Source: Akkermansiaceae bacterium UBA5020
GTDB lineage: Bacteria; Verrucomicrobiota; Verrucomicrobiia; Verrucomicrobiales; DEV007
Direction: 5' to 3'
Length of the DNA: 11,922 nt
NCBI GenBank assembly: GCA_002396885.1
Contig: DGXY01000057.1
Location: 36,334-48,255, forward strand
The notes below the pieces were generated by a model that was not told the origin of the DNA, ran no database searches, and saw only the letters and a program-made list of their open reading frames with translations. Below are positions 1-5,520 of this stretch, in pieces (the stretch's first letter is position 1; each line of letters begins with the position of its first letter). Made by a program: the position numbers and the translations under genes.

Positions 1-27
1 CCAACACTCCAACACTCCAACACTCCA
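1..27. repeat. 8-bp tandem repeat CCAACACT, three copies plus CCA
   Basis: The unit CCAACACT is repeated perfectly at 1-8, 9-16 and 17-24, and CCA follows. The + strand of the array has no G. It runs off the left edge of the window, so the true copy number is unknown. It ends about 30 bases before the start of the M50 protease gene, with a small hairpin in between. The role is unknown. Confidence 0.85.
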
Positions 28-31
28 CAGC

Positions 32-48
32 TCAGGCACTACGCCTGA
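32..48 (+). other. Small inverted repeat upstream of the M50 gene
   Basis: TCAGGC (32-37) and GCCTGA (43-48) are perfect reverse complements around the 5-base loop ACTAC. The hairpin ends 8 bases before the ATG at 57 and has no T-run after it, so it does not look like an intrinsic terminator. Its position, between a tandem repeat and a start codon, matches the arrangement in front of ffh. Confidence 0.5.
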
Positions 49-56
49 CACTTCCC

Positions 57-698
57 ATGCTATCCTTCCGCCTCTTCGGTTTTCCGGTCCGCATCGAATG
101 GATGTTCTGGCTGCTCTGCGTCTTGCTGGGCATGCCATTTCTCCAGCAGGATGGTCCGGAGGGCCTGGGACGGTTCGTGTTGATGACGGCGGTGGTGCTG
201 GGGTCGATTCTCTGGCACGAACTTGGCCATGCCTGGGCGAGGAAACGCTTCCGGGCCCCGTGGTCCGAGATCATGCTCTACGGCTTCGGCGGGGTCTGCA
301 GCGGACCCGGCCGCTTCACCCGCTGGGAGTCGGTGATGATCGCGGCGGCCGGTCCGGCGGCGAGCCTCCTCCTCGGAGGGGTGACCTGGCTGATCGTCTT
401 CACGCCGGGGATACAGGATCCTTGGGTGCGCTTCTTTGTGGAGCAGATGCTCTGGGTGAACATCGGATGGGCGATCTTCAACCTGCTGCCCATTCTCCCG
501 CTCGATGGTGGCCATATTTTTGACGGCCTCGTGCCCGACCGGCACCGCGCCATCGTGCCGAAGGTGGGGTTTGGCCTCGCCCTGGTCATGGCCGTGCTCG
601 GGTTGCTTGGCGGCAGCTTCTTCACGGCGGCGATGTTCGGTCTTCTCGCCCACGGCAACTGGCAGCGGATGAAGGGCCTCGGCACAGGCCATTTCTGA
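57..698 (+). CDS. Site-2-protease-family (M50) integral membrane metalloprotease
   Basis: This 213-residue protein is probably a zinc protease that cuts substrates within or next to the inner membrane. The catalytic HExxH motif is H54-E55-L-G-H58, and the third zinc ligand lies in the family motif N142-LLPILPL-D150-GG. Hydrophobic segments are visible at about 15-29, 40-56, 92-115, 133-150 and 172-198, and AAAGPAAS at 96-103 is a typical family segment. There is no PDZ or CBS domain, so this is the minimal form of the family rather than an RseP type. It stands alone on the + strand and converges on the M28 gene 39 bases downstream. Its substrate cannot be told from the sequence. The ATG at 57 is the natural start because the membrane segment follows directly, but no Shine-Dalgarno sequence precedes it. 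Confidence 0.88.
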   Translation: MLSFRLFGFPVRIEWMFWLLCVLLGMPFLQQDGPEGLGRFVLMTAVVLGSILWHELGHAWARKRFRAPWSEIMLYGFGGVCSGPGRFTRWESVMIAAAGPAASLLLGGVTWLIVFTPGIQDPWVRFFVEQMLWVNIGWAIFNLLPILPLDGGHIFDGLVPDRHRAIVPKVGFGLALVMAVLGLLGGSFFTAAMFGLLAHGNWQRMKGLGTGHF

Positions 699-737
699 GC
701 GGGCGACGTTTTTATCGGCGTTACCCACCGCCACGCC

Positions 738-1748
738 TCACTCGTCCGCGCCCAGCAGATACTTTTCCACCAGCCGCAGCGTCACCCGCCCCGTGATCGC
801 GAGGCTCTCGGCCGAGATCTTGTCGAGGGTGTCACCCGGAGTGTGCCAGGCAGGAAAATCGAAATCGATCAGATCGATCGTGGGGATACCCGCCACGACG
901 TTCAGGGGAATGTGATCGTCGATGATGTAATCGGGACTGACCCCGACGTGGTCGCGGAGATCGAGTTCGCCCGCCGCGTCGAGAAGATGGCGCGCGAGGA
1001 ACTGCAGGGATTCCTCCACCTTCACCATGTCGACGAGCGGAGCGCCTTTTTCCTTCGCTTCGGCGAGTTCGCGGATGGACTGGCCGGGAATGCGCACGGC
1101 GGCGCGGATATTGAGATCGGCATCCCCGATCATGTCGAGAAGCACGCCCCAGCGGGGACGATCCGGCACCGGCTTCAACAGCCACTGCCCGGCATAATGT
1201 TTGCTGCCGTAAAGGCCGTCACTTGCCGTGATGTTCGTGCCGAAGGCTTCTTCGCCGTCAAAAAAGACAAGCTCGATCCTTCGCGCTGCCTCAGGACGTT
1301 CGCCCAGAACACGCGCGAGTTCGACGAGGAGACCGGTGCTCGAACCCGCGTCGTTGGCACCGACGAAAGTGATGTCATCGTAGAGTTTGGTGTCGTAGTG
1401 GGAGCAGAGCAGTCCTTCGACCGGCTTTTCCCAGGCCGCTTCGCCAAAGCGGGCGAGCAGATTGGTAAACTCGATGTTTCCGCGTGGCGTTTTGGTGGTG
1501 AAGGTCTGGCGGCGGGTCACCCATCCAAGCGCCGCGAGTTCCTTCTCGAGATATTTCCGAGAGTTCTCCAACGCTTCTGATCCCGCCGGGCGCGGCCCGA
1601 AACCGACAAGAGCGGAGACGTGGGCAAAGGCCTTTTCTCCCGAAACCCTCGCGTCGAGCGGATCGGCCTCGTTGAAGGGGTAGGCCGGCTCGCTGCATCC
1701 GGTGAGGACCAGGCATGAGAGGGCAAAAAAGGGCGAGAGACGCTTCAT
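738..1748 (-). CDS. Glutaminyl-peptide cyclotransferase-like M28-family lipoprotein
   Basis: This 336-residue protein begins with a lipoprotein signal (lipobox LTGC, Cys18), so it is probably membrane-anchored facing the periplasm or cell surface. The M28 zinc fold is complete: SHYDTK (H117), VGANDAG (D133), FFDGEEAF (E166, E167), LLDMIGD (D205), DDHIP (D278, H279) and WHT (W301, H302). FFDGEEAF, GSKHYA, LLDMIG, DDHIP and the Trp-His pair match animal and bacterial glutaminyl cyclases more closely than ordinary M28 aminopeptidases. Glutaminyl cyclases convert N-terminal Gln to pyroglutamate with one zinc. By analogy D133, E167 and H302 bind zinc and E166 is the catalytic acid/base. It is the last gene of a minus-strand group after parB. 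An aminopeptidase activity cannot be excluded from sequence alone. Confidence 0.85.
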   Translation of the reverse strand: MKRLSPFFALSCLVLTGCSEPAYPFNEADPLDARVSGEKAFAHVSALVGFGPRPAGSEALENSRKYLEKELAALGWVTRRQTFTTKTPRGNIEFTNLLARFGEAAWEKPVEGLLCSHYDTKLYDDITFVGANDAGSSTGLLVELARVLGERPEAARRIELVFFDGEEAFGTNITASDGLYGSKHYAGQWLLKPVPDRPRWGVLLDMIGDADLNIRAAVRIPGQSIRELAEAKEKGAPLVDMVKVEESLQFLARHLLDAAGELDLRDHVGVSPDYIIDDHIPLNVVAGIPTIDLIDFDFPAWHTPGDTLDKISAESLAITGRVTLRLVEKYLLGADE

Positions 1749-1766
1749 TCAGAGTTCGTTGAGATT

Positions 1767-1867
1767 GCCTACGGAAGACACAGAAGACACGGAAAAAAGT
1801 TCCGACCGAAATAAACAGATCCCAACAACAGACATCCCTGTCCTCTGAAGTTCCGTGTTCCGTAGGC
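1767..1867. repeat. Inverted-repeat element with internal 9-bp repeats between parB and the M28 gene
   Basis: GCCTACGGAA (1767-1776) and TTCCGTAGGC (1858-1867) form a perfect 10-bp inverted repeat. A second pair, ACACGGAA (1787-1794) and TTCCGTGT (1851-1858), extends the stem. The left arm is longer because it holds tandem units (GGAAGACAC, AGAAGACAC, GGAAAA). TTCCG at 1800-1804 could also pair locally with CGGAA at 1790-1794. The element fills most of the 156-bp gap between the parB stop and the M28 start. It resembles a REP- or MITE-like palindrome, but that is an inference. It could also attenuate readthrough from parB. Confidence 0.6.
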
Positions 1868-1904
1868 ACCTCTTCTTCGCTCGATTTCAAGCCACCGGGC
1901 GTCA

Positions 1905-2828
1905 TCAATCCAACCGGACGCCCATGAGTTCGAGGACGCGGCCGAGGTCCTCGTTGCCGTAATACTCGATCTCGATCTTGCCGCGCTTGTCGCCATGCTG
2001 GATCGCCACGTTGGTCGCGAAACGGCCGCGGAGCTGATCTTGGATCTGGCGGATGTAATTCTCGGCCTGGGGAGAGAGCTTCGTCTTGGTCGTTTTCTTG
2101 TTGACCGTCTTGCCCGTGATCGTCTCGGAGACGAGCTTCTCGGTGTCGCGCACGTTCAGCTTCCGCTTCACGACGAGGTCGGCGAGCATGCGTTGCTCGG
2201 CCTTGGTCTTTAGCCCGAGAAGCGCTTTGGCGTGACCGCTCGTCAACATCTTCCGCGAGACGAGTGTCTGCACCTCGGGATCGAGGTCAAGAAGGCGCAT
2301 CGCATTCGAGACCGTGGCGCGGTTTTTGCCGACACGCTGGGCGATCTCCTCCTGCTTCAAGCCAAACTCCTTGGCCAGTCTCGCGTAGGCCTCGGCCTCC
2401 TCGAGGGGATCGAGATCCTCGCGCTGGAGGTTCTCGATGAGGGCCATTTCGAGCACGTCGCGATCCGAGGCATCGCGCACGATCACCGGCACCTGCGGCA
2501 GCTTCAGCTGGGTCGAGGCGCGCCAGCGGCGCTCCCCGGCAATGAGTTCATACTTCCCGTTCACGAGCCGCACGATGAGCGGCTGGATCACCCCGTGTTC
2601 GCGGATCGAATCGACCAGCTCGGTGAGGTTCTCCTCGTGGAAACGCTTGCGCGGTTGCAAGGGCGAGGGCACCACCTCGTTCAGCGCGACGCGAAGGACC
2701 CGCTCGCCCGAGGCCGCATCACCGGCCCCACCGCCACCGGATGGACTCACCGGCACCGCACCAGGAGCCTTGATCAGGGCGTTAAGACCGCGACCGAGTC
2801 CTTTTTTGGGGGGGAAGTTCTCCGACAT
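1905..2828 (-). CDS. parB: Chromosome-partitioning protein ParB (Spo0J/Noc family)
   Basis: This 307-residue protein binds parS sites near the replication origin and, as a CTP-dependent clamp, supports segregation with ParA and SMC. The start at 2828 gives the conserved ParA-stimulating N-terminus (KKGLGRGLNALI, 8-19); the open frame upstream shows no ParB features. A Gly-rich linker (31-37) leads to the N-terminal CTP-binding domain (about 45-135), with GERRWRA at 98-104 and ENLQREDL at 132-139. A helix-turn-helix region for parS binding lies at about 158-180 (EEIAQRVGKNRATVSNAM). The C-terminal dimerisation domain spans about 252-307. The length is normal. ParA is not adjacent: the gene 50 bases upstream is a glutaredoxin. 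A run of seven C and six A lies in codons 4-9 of the coding strand. Confidence 0.95.
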   Translation of the reverse strand: MSENFPPKKGLGRGLNALIKAPGAVPVSPSGGGGAGDAASGERVLRVALNEVVPSPLQPRKRFHEENLTELVDSIREHGVIQPLIVRLVNGKYELIAGERRWRASTQLKLPQVPVIVRDASDRDVLEMALIENLQREDLDPLEEAEAYARLAKEFGLKQEEIAQRVGKNRATVSNAMRLLDLDPEVQTLVSRKMLTSGHAKALLGLKTKAEQRMLADLVVKRKLNVRDTEKLVSETITGKTVNKKTTKTKLSPQAENYIRQIQDQLRGRFATNVAIQHGDKRGKIEIEYYGNEDLGRVLELMGVRLD

Positions 2829-2877
2829 CTCGCGAAACGGGCTCGAAGGAAAATCAGGTAAAGTCAAAGCGCCTCGC

Positions 2878-3261
2878 TCACTCCACGATGCGCACATTGG
2901 CGCCGCCGGCGTGTCCGCCAAAGCGGGCTGCTGCGTCCATCGCGGCGTGCTGTTCGTCACTGCAGGCGGAGTCGATCGGGGCATCCGGCTGGGCATCGTT
3001 CTCCTCGAGGAGACCGTTGCTGAGCATCCATCGCTCGACCTCTTCCCCGCTGACGTCGGCCAGCATCGCGCCGTTCACGACGACACAGGGGGAAAGGGGC
3101 TGTCCGCTCTTCTGTTCCATCTCCCAGCGGAAGGCCGGGTTCTTGATGATGTCCTTTTCCGTGTATTCGATACCGTATTTGCGGAAGACGGCGCGGACGC
3201 CCTCGCTCCAGCCGCAGAACGTTTTCAAATAAGCCGTGATTTCAGGAGTTTCTTTTGCCAT
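2878..3261 (-). CDS. Glutaredoxin-family protein with CGWS active site and acidic C-terminal tail
   Basis: This 127-residue protein has a glutaredoxin/thioredoxin fold in its first 85 residues: ITAYLKTFCGWS (8-19), a helix, IEYTEKDI (31-38), the cis-proline region LSPCVVVNG (56-64), and DVSGEEVERW (69-78). The active site is C16-G-W-S19, with a serine in place of the resolving cysteine, so a monothiol (glutathione-dependent or iron-sulfur-carrier) mode is expected rather than dithiol disulfide reduction. C59 follows the cis-proline. Residues 86-127 are an unusual tail, first acidic and then rich in Ala, Gly and His, with a third cysteine at 100. The start at 3261 fits the domain boundary; the frame stays open far upstream only as an antisense shadow of the deacetylase gene. 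It probably leads the parB transcript. Confidence 0.82.
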   Translation of the reverse strand: MAKETPEITAYLKTFCGWSEGVRAVFRKYGIEYTEKDIIKNPAFRWEMEQKSGQPLSPCVVVNGAMLADVSGEEVERWMLSNGLLEENDAQPDAPIDSACSDEQHAAMDAAARFGGHAGGANVRIVE

Positions 3262-3381
3262 GGGATTCAGGGAGGTTGGATGCACTTCGAGGGGACCGAT
3301 AAGCCACGGCGGGAGGATGCGCAAATCCCGGTTTTCTTGAGCGGGATCGGGCCTATAGTTCCTCCACCTCTGCCTGCCCGC

Positions 3382-4755
3382 ATGATCCCCGGATCCCGCT
3401 ACTTTCCGATCGGCCTCGCCGCTCTTGCTGCCGTCTTCCTCCTCGCTTCCTGCGAGAAAGCGGCCCCCTACCTTGATCAGGTGAAAAAAGCCCTCGACCG
3501 GGAGACCGACGAGGAACTCGCCGCCCGCAAACCCGTCGCCCCCGAGGACATCCCGCCCCCGCCCGCCCCGGTGAAAATGGAGCCGGTCGTGAACAAGGAG
3601 GCACGCGTCTCCATCCTCGGCTACCACGACTTCACCGACGGGACCTCGTCGAACGACATGATCCTCAATGTCGAGGATTTCCGACGCCAGATGCAGGCGA
3701 TCCGCGACGCCAAGCTTCCCGTCATCAGCCTGCGCCAGTTCCTCGACTGGAAACAAGGCAAGTCCGACATCCCCGCAGAGTGTGTCATGATCACGATCGA
3801 CGACGGCTGGAAGGCGACCCACACCCTCGCTCTCGGCGTGCTCAAGGACTTCGGCTATCCCTTCACCGTTTTCCTTTACAAGAACTACATCAACGTCGGC
3901 GGGCGCTCCCTCACCCACGATGAGGTCCGCGAGATCGCGAGGAGCGGCGGCACCCTCTCGAGCCACTCCCTCAGCCACCAGAATCTCTCGCGCAAGGGCG
4001 GGCGCGGCGACGAAGCCTACGATGCCTGGCTGCGCGAGGAACTCGTCGAATCGATGCGTTACCTCGAGGAAACCTACGGCGACACCGGTGCCGTCGTGAA
4101 GACCTTCGCCTACCCTTTCGGCATCTACAACGACCGCGTCCTCGAGATCGCCCGCGAGGCCGGATACGAGGCCTGTTTCACGGTGAACGGGAAGAAGACC
4201 GGCTGGGAGGAGAAAGATCTGGAGATCGGACGTTACGTCGTCCATGGCACCACCCTCGCGAACTTCGATCCCGCCCTCGACTTCGGCGGCGGCGCGGTGA
4301 CCACGGGAGGCCGCAAACTCCTCGCCGAACAAAAATCCGAAGACGGGACCCAGAAGGGACCGCTCGTCTCGGTGACCCCCTCCGCCAACTCCGTGGTCGG
4401 GAACCGGCTCCCGCTCATCGAGGTGGACCTTTCCAAGCTCACCGGCGTCGATCCCGAGAGCATCGTGCTGCGCGTCTCGGGATTCGGGCGGGTCTCCCAC
4501 CGGTTCGATCCCGCGAGCGGACGCCTCACCTATCAGATCCCCCAACGCCTCCGCGTCGAAACCTGCGCCGTCCAACTCTCCTTCCGCCATGCCGGATCGA
4601 AGGAAAACGAACTGATCGGCTGGACCTTCCAAGTGGATCCCCTCGCCAATTACCTTTCCTCCGACTCCGCCGCCCCCGTCAAAAACGATTCCCTCCCGCC
4701 GGCCTCCACCGACGAAGCCGCCCTCACCCCACCCGCCGCGACGCCTTCCCTGTGA
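3382..4755 (+). CDS. Polysaccharide deacetylase (NodB-homology, CE4-like) lipoprotein
   Basis: This 457-residue protein starts with a lipoprotein signal (lipobox LASC, Cys24), followed by a Pro-rich linker (52-66). The NodB domain (about 75-300) has the metal-binding pieces of CE4 deacetylases: TIDDGW (D140, D141), SHSLSH (H195, H199) and FAYPFGIYND (242-251). It should remove acetyl groups from N-acetylglucosamine in peptidoglycan or an exopolysaccharide, outside the inner membrane. Residues about 328-420 form a separate, predicted beta-rich module, and the last 35 residues are a Pro/Ser/Thr/Ala-rich tail. It is divergent from the glutaredoxin gene across a 120-bp gap. TATAGT (3354-3359) is a possible -10 element, although no good -35 accompanies it. 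The ATG at 3382 is chosen because the signal peptide starts there; the longer open frame upstream is an antisense shadow of parB and the glutaredoxin. Confidence 0.9.
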   Translation: MIPGSRYFPIGLAALAAVFLLASCEKAAPYLDQVKKALDRETDEELAARKPVAPEDIPPPPAPVKMEPVVNKEARVSILGYHDFTDGTSSNDMILNVEDFRRQMQAIRDAKLPVISLRQFLDWKQGKSDIPAECVMITIDDGWKATHTLALGVLKDFGYPFTVFLYKNYINVGGRSLTHDEVREIARSGGTLSSHSLSHQNLSRKGGRGDEAYDAWLREELVESMRYLEETYGDTGAVVKTFAYPFGIYNDRVLEIAREAGYEACFTVNGKKTGWEEKDLEIGRYVVHGTTLANFDPALDFGGGAVTTGGRKLLAEQKSEDGTQKGPLVSVTPSANSVVGNRLPLIEVDLSKLTGVDPESIVLRVSGFGRVSHRFDPASGRLTYQIPQRLRVETCAVQLSFRHAGSKENELIGWTFQVDPLANYLSSDSAAPVKNDSLPPASTDEAALTPPAATPSL

Positions 4756-4800
4756 TTTTAGTCGTTCTCCGTTCCCATCCCCCATCAGATTCCGTCCTCC

Positions 4801-5052
4801 ATGAATTCCGCACAACTTTTAGAGCGAATCACCTCCAATCCAGAGATCCTGGGAGGCAAACCAATCCTTCAGGGGCGACGTCTTGCTGTTGAGCACGTTC
4901 TCGAAATGCTCGCCAACGGTGACTCTCCCGAAGTCATTCTGTCGGGATATCCGTGGCTTGATCCCGAAGACATCCAAGCCTGCTTTCTTTACGCGGCGCT
5001 CCTCGCACGCCACGAAAGACTGGAACGCTTCCCCACCGCACTTGCGTCGTGA
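4801..5052 (+). CDS. DUF433-family antitoxin-like protein
   Basis: This 83-residue protein matches the DUF433 (VapB-type) pattern along its whole length: ERITSNPEILGGKPIL (8-23), a G-R-R-L-A-V turn (25-30), a helix with LANGDSPEVILSGYP (37-51) and DPEDIQACFLYAALLA (54-69). Members of this family are DNA-binding antitoxins that neutralise a PIN-like partner encoded directly downstream. That partner is present here: the next start codon (GTG, 5049) overlaps this gene's stop by four bases, which points to translational coupling. Base composition from here to about 5470 is visibly lower in GC than in the flanking genes, which suggests later acquisition. No Shine-Dalgarno sequence is visible. Confidence 0.88.
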   Translation: MNSAQLLERITSNPEILGGKPILQGRRLAVEHVLEMLANGDSPEVILSGYPWLDPEDIQACFLYAALLARHERLERFPTALAS

Positions 5053-5411
5053 GTGCCCGCATCCTTCTTGACTCTTGCGTCTGGGGAGGCGCGATTTCTC
5101 CGCTTCAGGCATTCGGGCACGACGTCATCTGGACCGGGAATTGGGAAGAAGATCCTGGAGACACCCTGATTCTCGATCATGCTTTTCGTGAAAAGCGGGT
5201 TCTTGTAACCTTGGATAAAGATTTCGGTGAATTGGCGATCCTCAAAGGTCAACCCCATTCTGGCATCATCCGCTTGCAGGGCTTCCGAGTCACGCAAATG
5301 GCATCGGCGGTTCACCAGTTGGTGATGAACTACCATCTCGAACTGCAGAACGGAGCGATTGTCACAGCGGATCCAGATCGTGTCCGCATCCGCTCCGGCA
5401 ATCTGCCTTAA
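5049..5411 (+). CDS. DUF5615-family PIN-like toxin candidate
   Basis: This 120-residue protein has the signature of DUF5615 (Mut7-C/PIN-like) proteins: ILLDSCVW (D8) at the N-terminus, an acidic segment EEDPGD (33-38), and RVLVTLDKDFGELA (50-63) with D56 and D58. These acidic residues would form a metal-dependent nuclease site as in PIN toxins; RNA cleavage is expected from the family and not shown by the sequence. It starts with GTG inside the stop of the DUF433 gene (GTGA overlap), the usual antitoxin-first order. LDSC replaces the more common LDEN or LDAN at the start of the motif, but D8 is kept. It shares the lower GC of its partner. An inactive or purely regulatory role cannot be ruled out. 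Confidence 0.85.
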   Translation: MSARILLDSCVWGGAISPLQAFGHDVIWTGNWEEDPGDTLILDHAFREKRVLVTLDKDFGELAILKGQPHSGIIRLQGFRVTQMASAVHQLVMNYHLELQNGAIVTADPDRVRIRSGNLP

Positions 5412-5468
5412 GCAGTGCCGGTGACCACCAATCCGAGCACAAAGCCGTCAAAACACCGTTGATTCGGA

Positions 5469-5497
5469 CCTTTTACCTTTTACTCTTCCACCTTTTA
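5469..5497 (+). repeat. Short pyrimidine-rich repeat CCTTTTA upstream of ffh
   Basis: CCTTTTA occurs at 5469-5475, 5476-5482 and 5491-5497, the last two copies separated by CTCTTCCA. The tract contains no G on the + strand. It lies between the DUF5615 gene and ffh and directly precedes a small hairpin. It resembles the left-edge repeat in style but not in unit sequence. Confidence 0.8.
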
Positions 5498-5498
5498 C

Positions 5499-5511
5499 GC
5501 CGCGAAGCGGC
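5499..5511 (+). other. Small hairpin in the ffh leader
   Basis: GCCGC (5499-5503) and GCGGC (5507-5511) are perfect complements around a GAA loop. The hairpin ends nine bases before the ffh ATG. It would fold in the mRNA next to the start codon, where a ribosome-binding site would normally lie, and no Shine-Dalgarno sequence is present. A translational effect is possible but unproven. Confidence 0.5.
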
Positions 5512-5520
5512 CCTCTCCCG

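Noticed and set aside
699..737. Possible terminator between the convergent M50 and M28 genes
   Set aside because: Only a 4-bp GGCG/CGCC pairing and an unlinked T5 run are visible, which is too weak to call.
2437..3381. N-terminal extension of the deacetylase open frame
   Set aside because: It is antisense to parB and the glutaredoxin, while a lipoprotein signal peptide begins precisely at 3382.
4174..4190. parS-like sequence: perfect half-site TGTTTCAC followed by GGTGAACGG
   Set aside because: An extra G breaks the dyad spacing and the second half has two mismatches. It lies inside the deacetylase coding region and encodes an ordinary CFTVNG stretch, so it is probably chance.
2878..4815. 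Very long minus-strand open frame covering the deacetylase
   Set aside because: Only the last 127 codons (from 3261) look like a real protein, the glutaredoxin. The rest is a Gly/Glu/Val-rich antisense shadow of a GC-rich gene.
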